Below are positions 25,235 through 33,796 of a DNA stretch of 64,000 nt, piece after piece. The position numbers and the translations under genes are program-made. A model generated the notes under the pieces. It saw nothing but the letters and a program-made list of their open reading frames with translations. It searched no databases and had not been told where the DNA came from. The stretch lies in the NCBI RefSeq assembly GCF_949628215.1, contig NC_134277.1, forward strand, positions 28,409,058-28,473,057. The letters are read 5' to 3'. Position 1 is the stretch's first letter. Each line of letters opens with the position of its first letter. The DNA comes from Phalacrocorax aristotelis. Lineage: Eukaryota > Chordata > Aves > Suliformes > Phalacrocoracidae.

Positions 25235-25485
25235 CCCACATTAAAACAATATGAATTCGCGGACGGATCCTGAATATGAATGAGGTATGTGGTCGTATGA
25301 CTGCTTTTAAGCTCTACTTCTCCGAATATGGCTTTAATTAAATGTCTTCCGGCTCTAAAAGATTACATGTTGTGCAAAATATATCCTAGCATGAAATTTA
25401 CTTCCACGATACGAAATTAGGTTACTTATAAATGTCTTCATTTAAAAAAGAAAATCGCTTCTCCTCGTTCTGGTTTCTGTTTTGT
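25235..25485. promoter_or_regulatory. Candidate conserved non-coding element
   Basis: An AT-rich island inside GC-rich DNA, with CTTTAATTAAATG and several TGAATATGAAT/ATATG motifs, and CpGs retained in AT-rich context. It is a plausible enhancer by composition and position. Confidence 0.35.
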
Positions 25486-26099
25486 TGAACAGAATGCTCC
25501 AACGGGGAAGGAGGGTTGGGATAATATATTTATAGAGGCACGTGTAACAAAACCTGCCAGAAGCGGAGTGGGTGAGGGCTGCTTGCTCAAATTCAGACAA
25601 TTCACAAAACAGGCAAGTTAATCCAGATCAGATTTGTTCCAGATCCAGCTGTCAGAACCTCGGGATACCTCCCGCGTCTCACGCTGCAGATATCTCATGT
25701 GCTCTCACCGCCTCCCCCTCCCCGTCCCTTCCTCCTGCATTTATTCCGTGGGAAGGATGCTCGGGGAGGGGGCGGGGGGGGGGAGAGGGGTCAGAGCAAA
25801 CAGGTGGGGAAAGGTGACGATCTCCACTCGCGAAAAAATAAAAACAGTTCTTGGCAGAGTGGAGGTGGAGGATGGCGTCGTGGTGAGGCTGGGACCAGTT
25901 AATCGGGCAAAACAGTTTCACTCCGCCAGTGAAATCGCGCTCGGTGTCAAGAGCCTTCCCGCTCCGGCGGGTGGATGCAGGCGGAATTCGCGTTGCTGGA
26001 GGCGATGCTCTGTTTGCCTGTTTCTTTTTACGCCCTCAGATACGGGACCTCGCCTAGCTGAGTTTCTATGGAGAGATCAGATAATGGATCCCTCCGGAT

Positions 26100-26460
26100 T
26101 ACCCTTCTAAATTAACTTTTAGATTGATTTTGTTGTTATAGTCCGTTGAGACCCAGACAAAGAGGCTGTAGCTAGATACAGATACGAGATAAACACATAA
26201 AGCAATCTCATTACACGGGAATGAGCGGAGGACTCTCCTCTAGATAACGAGGCTGCCCGAAGAAACAAGTAAAGCCGAGATATTTACTTCTTTTCCCATT
26301 AAATAAACCTCAATAACTGTATTGGCTTTGAGCAGTGTTTACTACATTTCCATTCAGTGCTTGGGTAAATGCATCCCTAAAGGTAGAGTAAATAATTGCA
26401 CTGATCTCAACATGGGAAATGTGTAGGCATTTGAAGTGTACTAAAAATAAACGGCGGCGA
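26100..26460. promoter_or_regulatory. Candidate conserved non-coding element
   Basis: An AT-rich, non-repetitive block with AAATTAACTTTTAGATTGATT at its left end, CATTAAATAAACC, and TAAATAATTGCACTGA near the right end, flanked on both sides by GC-rich DNA. Composition fits a developmental enhancer; unproven. Confidence 0.35.
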
Positions 26461-26479
26461 AAGAGGCTGAAGAGAGAGG

Positions 26480-27295
26480 ACATCGAGCCCCTTCGCCGCG
26501 ATTAAAACCTCTGCTTTCGCTCGCCGGCATCCGAGGCTTCCCGAGCGCAGCCGGGGTGACGCGTCCCCCGCGGGTGTCTCCGGGACAGGACCCGAGTGGC
26601 CGTGGGGAGGCGGGGAGCCGCGGCTCCACCCGTGGCAGCTGGGCTCGGGAGGACTCGGCGCTGCGCTTGGCTCGGAGGAGAAACCGGCCGCTACCGCAGG
26701 AGAAATTGCAGCTTCTCTGCTGACTTAAAAGAGCCTCGAGTTTCCACTCGCCTCTGAGCCCTTCCAAGACGGGCACTTAGAAGCGGTGTTTTTTCTGATT
26801 TTTCTTTTTTTAATTGGATGGCGTCTTCTTCTTCTGCCAGAAGAAGGGGTTTTTAAATTGTTGTTGTTTTTTCTTTCATTTGCAAAGAAAACAAAACAAC
26901 AAAAGTCCCCGCTAAAACCAACATCTCTATTTCAGCAGCACCCGAGCAGGCGGGGACGCCTGCCAAGTCAAAGCCTCACAGGCGGAGGTCTGCAAACCCA
27001 CGGGCGGTTGCACTGGGGGGGGCTTCCCCTGACCCACAGAAGGGAAGGTTCCCCCCACGCCGCTCCCGCGGAAGGCTCCCAGCGGAGGGGCGAAGGAGGC
27101 GAACCCACCCGCCCGGACTCTGTACGGGGATCACGCACGGCGGGGCCAGGCTCGCCCCGTGACCCGTCCCGGGGTTTCGGCGGAGGCGGTGTGGGAGCAC
27201 ACCTGGCCAGGTGCGGAGAGAGGCGGGCGGCCAGGCCCTCCGCGGGGGTCCCGTCCCCCGCCGGGCAGCCGCTCGCCTGGAGCCTAATTCCATTT
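26480..27295. other. CpG-rich block
   Basis: CpG-dense at 26480-26700 and 26940-27290, with a T-rich interruption around 26780-26930. No exon is recognised. Confidence 0.45.
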
Positions 27296-27429
27296 TAAAG
27301 CAGATATACAGCCTCCCCCGGCACACACACACACATACACCCCCCTTCCCACCAGGGAAAAAAACAACAACAACACGACGACACATTAACCAAACAAAAA
27401 GCCCCAACCCCCGACCCTCTGCAGAGCCA

Positions 27430-27970
27430 CACATTGAATGAATATGGCTGTAAGGTTTTAATTACATCGAAGGCTTCGCTACAAATCTGTACAAGAGACA
27501 GTGGCTGGTTCCCTCTGGATCTTTCCCCTTCTGACTCCTATTATTTTGACCCACGCTACAACATAGAGAGCGGCGTGTGTGATCCATCTGCGAGGCTGGG
27601 CTGGGGTTTACCCCCCCTCCGCCTCCCTGCCACTTCCTTCACACTCGCGGTATGGAAAGCCCTTGACGCCTGCCTGTCTGTTATAATGTTAGTGGGTTGA
27701 AATCCAGAGGAGCCTCCGCTCCGCTCTTGCTCTCGCACTGGCAACGCTCAAATTCCCCAGTCTCTCCTTAAAATAGCTGGCTTCCAGCTTGAGGAGGTGA
27801 CCTCCTTTTGCGGGAGCCTTTGCTCACCACTCAGCTGCTATTAAGACGATGGCAATATGACATGCTGGCAGAAAGAAAGGAGGCCATGTGTTTCGGGGTA
27901 AACAGGCTTGAGAGACCGGGGGCAAAATTGCCGTCGGCAGATGCAAGGCAAGATATTTTGTTGTAGCCTC
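27430..27970. promoter_or_regulatory. Candidate conserved non-coding element
   Basis: Moderate-GC unique sequence with GGTTTTAATTACATCGAAGG at about 27454-27473 and several balanced-composition stretches free of repeats. It may be regulatory; weak evidence. Confidence 0.25.
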
Positions 27971-27999
27971 TCTGGGAGCTGCAAATAACGCGGCAGAGC

Positions 28000-28170
28000 C
28001 GCGCTGCCGGGGCAGGACGGCGGCTGCCCACCCGTGCCGTGCCGCGCAGCCGCCGTGTACAGCCGCCCCGTGTGGCCGCGGACACCCGGGGAGCGCTACG
28101 GCCACGAGGGGCGGGGGGCTCAAGGTCCGGCCGGGGAGAGTCCCGCGGCTCTGCGGAGGGAGCCTCTCCG
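28000..28170. other. Short CpG island
   Basis: A CpG-dense block without an exon. Confidence 0.4.
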
Positions 28171-28366
28171 CAAAAATGCGTCTGGAGCGGACCGCCGCCA
28201 GCGGGAATATTCACCGGCTTTCCACTTCTCTCGAGATTTTCCCCCCGCCACTCTGCAGGAGACACCCCCCACCCCCCTCCCGAGCGCCTTTCGATTGCTT
28301 TGTGCGCTCCGTTCTGTCGCTAAAAAAACGGGCTCAGGCACTAACCTTTTCCTCTCCCTGTCCCCT

Positions 28367-28382
28367 CCCCCCCCCCCCCCCC
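28367..28382. repeat. Poly(C) tract
   Basis: Sixteen consecutive C residues. Confidence 0.9.
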
Positions 28383-28846
28383 ATTTCTCTGCCCCTTTAA
28401 AAAATCATGTTGCAAGATCCCCTTCATGCGTGTACATAGCTTCCCGCCGAAATACACGCGCGCTAACATCATTTCGGAAATAAGCTTCTCTCGGACTTTC
28501 CCAGCCAACCTGGTCGGGGTGGGACAGAAAACACTTCTCCCGGCCACTGGTGTGAGTTGGGGAGGGGGGCTATATACCCCCAGAGAGCATCCCTCAGCCC
28601 TTGCGAACTCCTTCTGGGGGTAGGAACCCCCCAAGGAGGGCACCTTGGGCGACCCTCGCCAGATGAACGCCATCAGCTGTCGCACACACCCCCACCCCGC
28701 AACAAACCAACAAACTGAGCAACCCGACAGTGGGACCCGGCTCGCAGAGCCCACCCGTGCAAACACCAGAGCAGGACTTCCCGGGAAGGAGAGGATGAGA
28801 AACGGAACGGGAATGTTTGTTTTCCCCCGTTGTTATTGTTGAACGC

Positions 28847-28881
28847 ATGAATGAATGAACGAATGAATGAATGAATGAATG
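28847..28881. repeat. (GAAT)n microsatellite
   Basis: About eight tandem GAAT units with one interrupted unit (GAAC). Confidence 0.95.
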
Positions 28882-29099
28882 GAACAGAAGGTGCTCGGAG
28901 GCATATAGGAAGCCTCTGGCCGCTTATATTAACTTCCTATTATACCCTAAAAATAGAACCCCGTTTCCTGTTGTTCGTCAGCTCCTTCTAACTGTTGTGT
29001 CTGTTGTGTGACATCTTTCGACTCACAAATGTGACTCTAAACCGCGCACGCACGCTTTGGTCTGTTGAAAGTACTACCCGCAAACATAATTTAAGCGGC

Positions 29100-30345
29100 G
29101 CGGTTTAAGGTGACACGGGGGACCGGCAGCACGAAGTCACCCAGCCCTGGGACACGAGGAGCCACGCTCTGCGCTCCGCCCGTCACCGCGGCAGCGCAGC
29201 GGGGGAGAAACGGGCGGCGGGGGGAGAAGGCCGCGCTGCCCCCGCGGCTCTCCGCCAGCCCGGGGGAGGAGAGGCACCGGCCCTGGCCCTGCTTGGGGTG
29301 CAAAGGCCTCCCTCCCTGCCCTCCAGGCGAGCGAGGGTGACTTGCGGAGCGCATCCCTAGGGGGGGATTAAACGGGGAGCGGAGGGGGGAAGGAGAAGCC
29401 CGGCCGGGGATGCGCGGGCAGGACGCATCCCTGTCACCCTCGGCCAGGGCTGCAGCCTCCGTCTCCGGGAGCTCGGGTTTGGCGGCGGAAGGAGGGGAGA
29501 AACGAGGCAGGGGGGTCGCAGGCGATGAGCTCCTGCTTCCTTTCCCCGGCGAGGGACAGTGCCTCCGTGGAGGCGGCGGTGCGGGGGCTCTCGCCCCAGG
29601 GCAGTCCCCAGCCACTCCCCGGCTCGCACCTTGCCCTCGCCGGCCCGGCTGCCGGTCCGCACGGCCCCGCACACCTCCCGGGGTCCTCGGTCCAGGCCAG
29701 GCAGCTCCCCCTGTGGGCTCCCGCCTCCGCAGCTCCGCGCCCCACTCGTGACTGCTGCCTGCTCGCTTTCAGAGGCAATTCAGTGCGAGGGGACTACGAG
29801 GTGGGGGGTGTCCCCCTTCCCCCCTTTCATGAGTCACCCCCCCCGGAAATGAGCACCCCGCTGCTCCGGTACGTCCAGAGCTATTGATTCGGGTCTAATT
29901 TTCTCAGAAGGAGGCTGGTAATGGAGCTCTGTTGCAGGGAAGCCGGAGCCGAGGAGGGCTGGTGCCCGGCAATGCGGGCTCCGGGCGGGCAGGGATCCCC
30001 GGCCGCCCCGGCGCGGGCCCGGGGCCTGCCTGCCCCTCGAAGAAGAAATACCCCTACAGCTGCTGCCTCTGCCAGGGCACGGCTCGGGCTCCTATTGCCC
30101 CCCGCGCACCTCTTTCCCCTCCGCCCCCAGGTGCGGGTAAAGGGAGTGGGGGGAGGCAGGGCGGCGGGGCCACGGGGCAGCTCCGCCGGGCGGGCAGCAG
30201 AGCCGGGCCGGGCCATACCTAGCCGTGCCTGGCCGAACCGAACCGTGCCCGTCCCCGCCGCGCTCCCCCTCCCCGCAGGCACGGATCCTTCGTGCCAGAA
30301 GCCACGGGGAAAAGGGGGATGGAGGGGAAGAAAAAGAAAAGAAAA
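29100..30345. other. CpG island block
   Basis: A long GC-rich, CpG-dense region 3-4 kb upstream of DLX6, with no exon recognised. Open frames over 190 codons are compositional. Confidence 0.5.
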
Positions 30346-30349
30346 CAAT

Positions 30350-30500
30350 AAATATTGACAAGCAGCGTGACTCTCTGCAGCCGAGTCATTAACATCGACC
30401 AATCACCGGCAGCTCCATACCGAGAGATTTCCCTAATTAAATTGGGGAAAATTATCGGTGTGAGGCTGGATGGAGTCAACTGTCCTGACGACAGAGGAGG
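30350..30500. promoter_or_regulatory. Candidate conserved non-coding element
   Basis: A compact unique block with CGACCAATCACCGG (CCAAT), CCCTAATTAAATTGGGG (paired TAATT sites) and GAGTCATTAAC, set between CpG islands. Possible enhancer or a promoter of a non-coding RNA. Confidence 0.4.
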
Positions 30501-31935
30501 ATGTCTGAGCACCGCGGGGAGAGCAGCGCCGGTGCCCGGCGGGGTCTCCCGCAACCCCCGGCCCGCACCCGGAGCCGCCGCCTGTCCCGGGGGTGCGACA
30601 TCGGCTCGCCCCACGGCGCCTCGTCTCTCAGCTAGGCTGAGCCAGTGGTGCACATGCAGCTCCCTTTGCTGCCTGTCGAAAGGAGCAGCTCCTGCAGGCT
30701 CTCCCTGCCTTTTCTTCCTCTCCTTTTTGTTTCACGTTGCCTGACTCGGGAGCCTTATTCCCTTCCCTAAGGTGGCATCTAGGAATTGTTTCAAGCCGGT
30801 CTCCTCTCCTGCCCAACTTTCTCCCGTTCCCGGGTTAGCATCCATTCTGCGGCAGGAATTATTTCGAAGTAAGAAAGCAGCGTGTTGCAAACACCCCCCA
30901 GCCCATTTTCTGACACCTTTTGTTATGCATGCTCTTGCTGCTGGAGAAATTGCTAGTATGTGCACCTGCGAAAAAACGCCTTCACGATGTTAGCAGCAAG
31001 CTGGAGGGTATAAAGCAATAAAACTGCCAAATGTACCTGTTCCTATTGAGTACATTACCTACACTTATGAATAAAGGCTCCCAGTAGGAATTCTTTCCCT
31101 TCTCTTCCCCTTTCTCTATATTTTTATTCATTGTAGATTTGTAAACGCCTGGATCGGGTTACCCTTTCGCGTGTTAAAGTGGAACTCTTGTTAAAGCAGG
31201 AGAACAAGGCAAGACACTTACAACTGCATTCAGAGTTACTGAACCGGCTCCAAGGGCTCAAGAAGTGAAACAGCGATGAGAGGGTGGGTAAGGGGGCATA
31301 AAACATCACAGCCGCCCAGGAAAAAAGACCTCCCGGCCGCCCCTGGAAGGAGCCAGCTGCGCTATAAGCGCCGAGAGCCTGTGGGCTATGCCCTGCCGCC
31401 GATCGAGCACCGCGTCGCAGCCCCCTTCCCCCCACCCCCCGGACGGTGCGGTATGCAAAGAGGGGGCTCGCACCCTCGGCTCCCCATAGCTAATGACCGG
31501 GCTGTGGAGAAGCGAAACCCAAACATAAATGAAGAAAAGGAGAGGCGGGGGGGAGGGGGGGAAAATCCCAGAGTGAAACCCGCTCTAAATATTTCCAAAA
31601 GCGACGCGTTAAGAGGGAAAAAAAAATATCTGCAAAATCTAGAAACCAATCCTCAGGCAATGTCGCTGTGAGAGGCAGTGTCAGGACCTGTGCTGGGTCT
31701 GGGGATGTCTCTGGGCTGTGCGGGGTTTTGCAAGCGGCGGCTGCTGGTGCCGGTGTTGGTTTTCAAAGCCCGAAGCCTCCAGCCCGTTTCCCCATCTAGA
31801 GCAACTTTCGGATTTCTCTAGGCTTAGCGAGTTCCGCCGGGTCCTTCCTACCTCAGTCCTCTCCGGTGGGGTCTGTCTCTGGAGTTCATGCTTAGCTGGA
31901 CGCGAGGAGGTTTAAGCGAGGGAAAGGGGGGAAAA

Positions 31936-31991
31936 AGGAGAGAGGGAGCGAGAGAGAGAGAGAGGGGAGAGAGAGAGAGAGGAGAGAGAGA
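31936..31991. repeat. (GA)n polypurine tract
   Basis: Interrupted GA dinucleotide repeats form a continuous purine strand of more than 50 bases. Confidence 0.9.
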
Positions 31992-32019
31992 TCCTCCGCC
32001 GTGCTGGATCAAACTTAAT

Positions 32020-32500
32020 GTCTTTCCCCAGTCCATCTTTGAAAGAGAAGTGGTAATTCCACCTGGATGTTCGGATATAAATCCCCTTGCAAATAATAAA
32101 TGGATTAATAATAACAAGGTATGAAGTTCTTTTTATAGAAAAAAGGAGAGAATTGAAACTAAATGCGGCAGTTAGACAACCATTTTGATAAGAGGATAAT
32201 TGAGGCGACACTGGTGTATAATTAGAGGATAATTTATGCTATATCCACTTTTATTCCACCTCCCAAAATAAACCCAGTCCATAATCATTACAGGCAAATT
32301 GTTCTGAATTTTATAGCAGCAATTTGAACAAAGTACTGCAGTTAATCATGGGAGATTTTTGTGTATTCCTGATTAGAAGTCTAATTGCCTCCTTCCAGAA
32401 AGTAAAAATAACTGTAAAACGACTCTATTTTTATCATTAACAATGTTGACAATAAAATAAAATCAACTGGAATTGTAATCTAAAGACAAATTTAGGGCGC
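32020..32500. promoter_or_regulatory. Candidate DLX6-upstream enhancer, homeodomain-site rich
   Basis: This AT-rich unique block ends about 0.9 kb upstream of the DLX6 start. It has a TAATTA site at 32219-32224, GGATAATTTATG, GGATTAATAATAAC, CAGTTAATCATGGG, TCTAATTGCC and many other TAAT cores. Dlx proteins bind TAATT cores, so auto- or cross-regulation is plausible. The call comes from motif density and position only. Confidence 0.45.
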
Positions 32501-32770
32501 AGGCACTTTTTTTTTCCTTGGGTCGTTTATATCCTAATCAAGCTTTTGCCAAAACCGCCAACCGCACCTAGCCATTTGCATATATTTGAAAGCGATTACG
32601 GGAGCTGCCGCTGCCGCCGCTTTCAGCGGGGAAAAATGCGTTGCGCGTCTCTTCGCCGCAGCGAAAATACCGCGCAAGGGGTTTTGGCGGGGGATGGAGG
32701 GGGTCGTATGGTGGGGGATGCGTGATTTTGGGACGGGAGGGTGAGGGGGGGATGGGGGCAGGCGCTCCCC

Positions 32771-32841
32771 TTTTCCCCACCCGCGCGCGGGGCGCGGAGC
32801 GCGCCTCGCGCGCTCCGCGCCCCGCGCGCGGGTGGGGAAAA
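32771..32841. repeat. Perfect 34-bp inverted repeat with 3-nt loop
   Basis: Bases 32771-32804 are the exact reverse complement of 32808-32841, with CTC (32805-32807) as the loop. The arms begin with TTTTCCCCACCC and continue as alternating CG-rich sequence. Pairing stops at 32770/32842. The structure lies about 60-130 bp upstream of the CRE and CCAAT box. It could extrude as a cruciform or fold in RNA, or be an assembly fold-back. Confidence 0.97.
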
Positions 32842-32864
32842 CGGGGAGGGGGGGAATGGGGGCG

Positions 32865-32882
32865 GGCAGCGCGCGCGCTGCC
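32865..32882. repeat. 18-bp perfect palindrome
   Basis: GGCAGCGCGCGCGCTGCC is its own reverse complement and lies 23 bp beyond the larger inverted repeat. It is rich in CpG. Confidence 0.97.
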
Positions 32883-32890
32883 GGCGCGGC

Positions 32891-32923
32891 GGGGCGGTGA
32901 CGTCAGGGGGTTGAGTGACCAAT
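32891..32923 (+). promoter_or_regulatory. DLX6: DLX6 proximal promoter elements (GC box, CRE, CCAAT)
   Basis: GGGGCGG at 32891-32897 adjoins a consensus CRE, TGACGTCA at 32898-32905, and a CCAAT box follows at 32919-32923. No TATA box is evident in this CpG-rich setting. The elements lie about 510-545 bp upstream of the DLX6 ATG, which would leave a 5' UTR of roughly 400 bp. Motifs are directly seen; the start of transcription is inferred. Confidence 0.6.
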
Positions 32924-33113
32924 GAGGGAGGCGCTGCCCTCCGGAGACGAACCATTCGACTTGTGCGCGTCCCTGCCCTTCAAGTCGAAGCGCCGGAGCC
33001 CCAACTTTCCCGGCTCCCACCTTAAACCCCCCTCCCCCCCCCACGCCCGGCCTCTTCTTCCCCCCCCCCCAAAAAAAAAAAAAAAACAACCACCCACCCC
33101 ACGCGCCGGGGGG

Positions 33114-33152
33114 ATGAAGGAAAAGAGCGGCGCAAAAAAGCGCCGGGAGTAG
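33114..33152 (+). other. Possible upstream ORF in the DLX6 5' leader
   Basis: A 12-codon ATG-TAG frame with a basic product (Lys/Arg-rich, MKEKSGAKKRRE) lies 284 nt before the DLX6 start and in a different frame. If the leader begins near 32950-33000 it would be part of the mRNA and could dampen translation. Transcription of this segment is inferred. Confidence 0.4.
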
Positions 33153-33435
33153 CCCGCCCTCCCCCTCCACACACCCCGCACACCGCCCTCCCCTTCCTCC
33201 CCTCCCTCAGTGAACGAGGCCCCTCGCACAACGGCTCCTTGGAGAGGAGGGGGGGGGGAGAAAAAAAAAAGGCGGAAAAGAAAAAAAAAAAAAGAGAAAA
33301 GAAATTAAATTAAATCACCGCCGCCTCTCTCCAGCGGTGCCGCGGCGGGTAAGGGGAGCGGCGGTGGCTGGGCAGAGAGGAGGCAGAGCGCGGGGGGCGA
33401 GCCGGGGAGCGCCGCGCTCTCCCTCCCAAACTTTG

Positions 33436-33796
33436 ATGATGACCATGACTACGATGGCTGACGGGCTGGACGCGCAAGACTCCTCCAAATCCGCCTTCAT
33501 GGAGTTCGGGCAGCAGCAGCCGCCGCCGCCGCAGCCGCCGCCGCCGCCCCACTCCCAGCAGAGCTCGCCGGCCATGGCCGGCGCCCACTACCCGCTGCAC
33601 TGCCTGCACTCCGCCGCCGGCTCGCACCCGCACCACCAGCATCACCACCACAGCTCGCCCTACTCCGGCAGCGCCAGCTCCTACAACCACCGCTCGCTGG
33701 CCGCCTACCCCTACGTGAGCCACTCGCAGCACAGCCCTTACCTCCAGTCCTACCACAACAGCAGCGCAGCCAGCCAGACGCGGGCGGACGATGCAG
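33436..33796 (+). CDS. DLX6: DLX6 coding exon 1
   Basis: Encodes residues 1-120 plus the first base of codon 121. The donor is GCAG|GTGAGC. It includes the Gln/Pro tract, the His cluster (near PHHQHHHH) and the [33 protein letters not shown] segment conserved among DLX6 proteins (written here only as a description: Tyr/Ser/His-rich, positions about 75-115). Confidence 0.95.

Noticed and set aside
33337-33435. N-terminal extension of DLX6 upstream of the ATG
   Set aside because: The frame stays open but begins with GTG rather than ATG, and the extension is Arg/Gly-rich CpG-island translation. The double ATG at 33436 matches the known DLX6 N-terminus.
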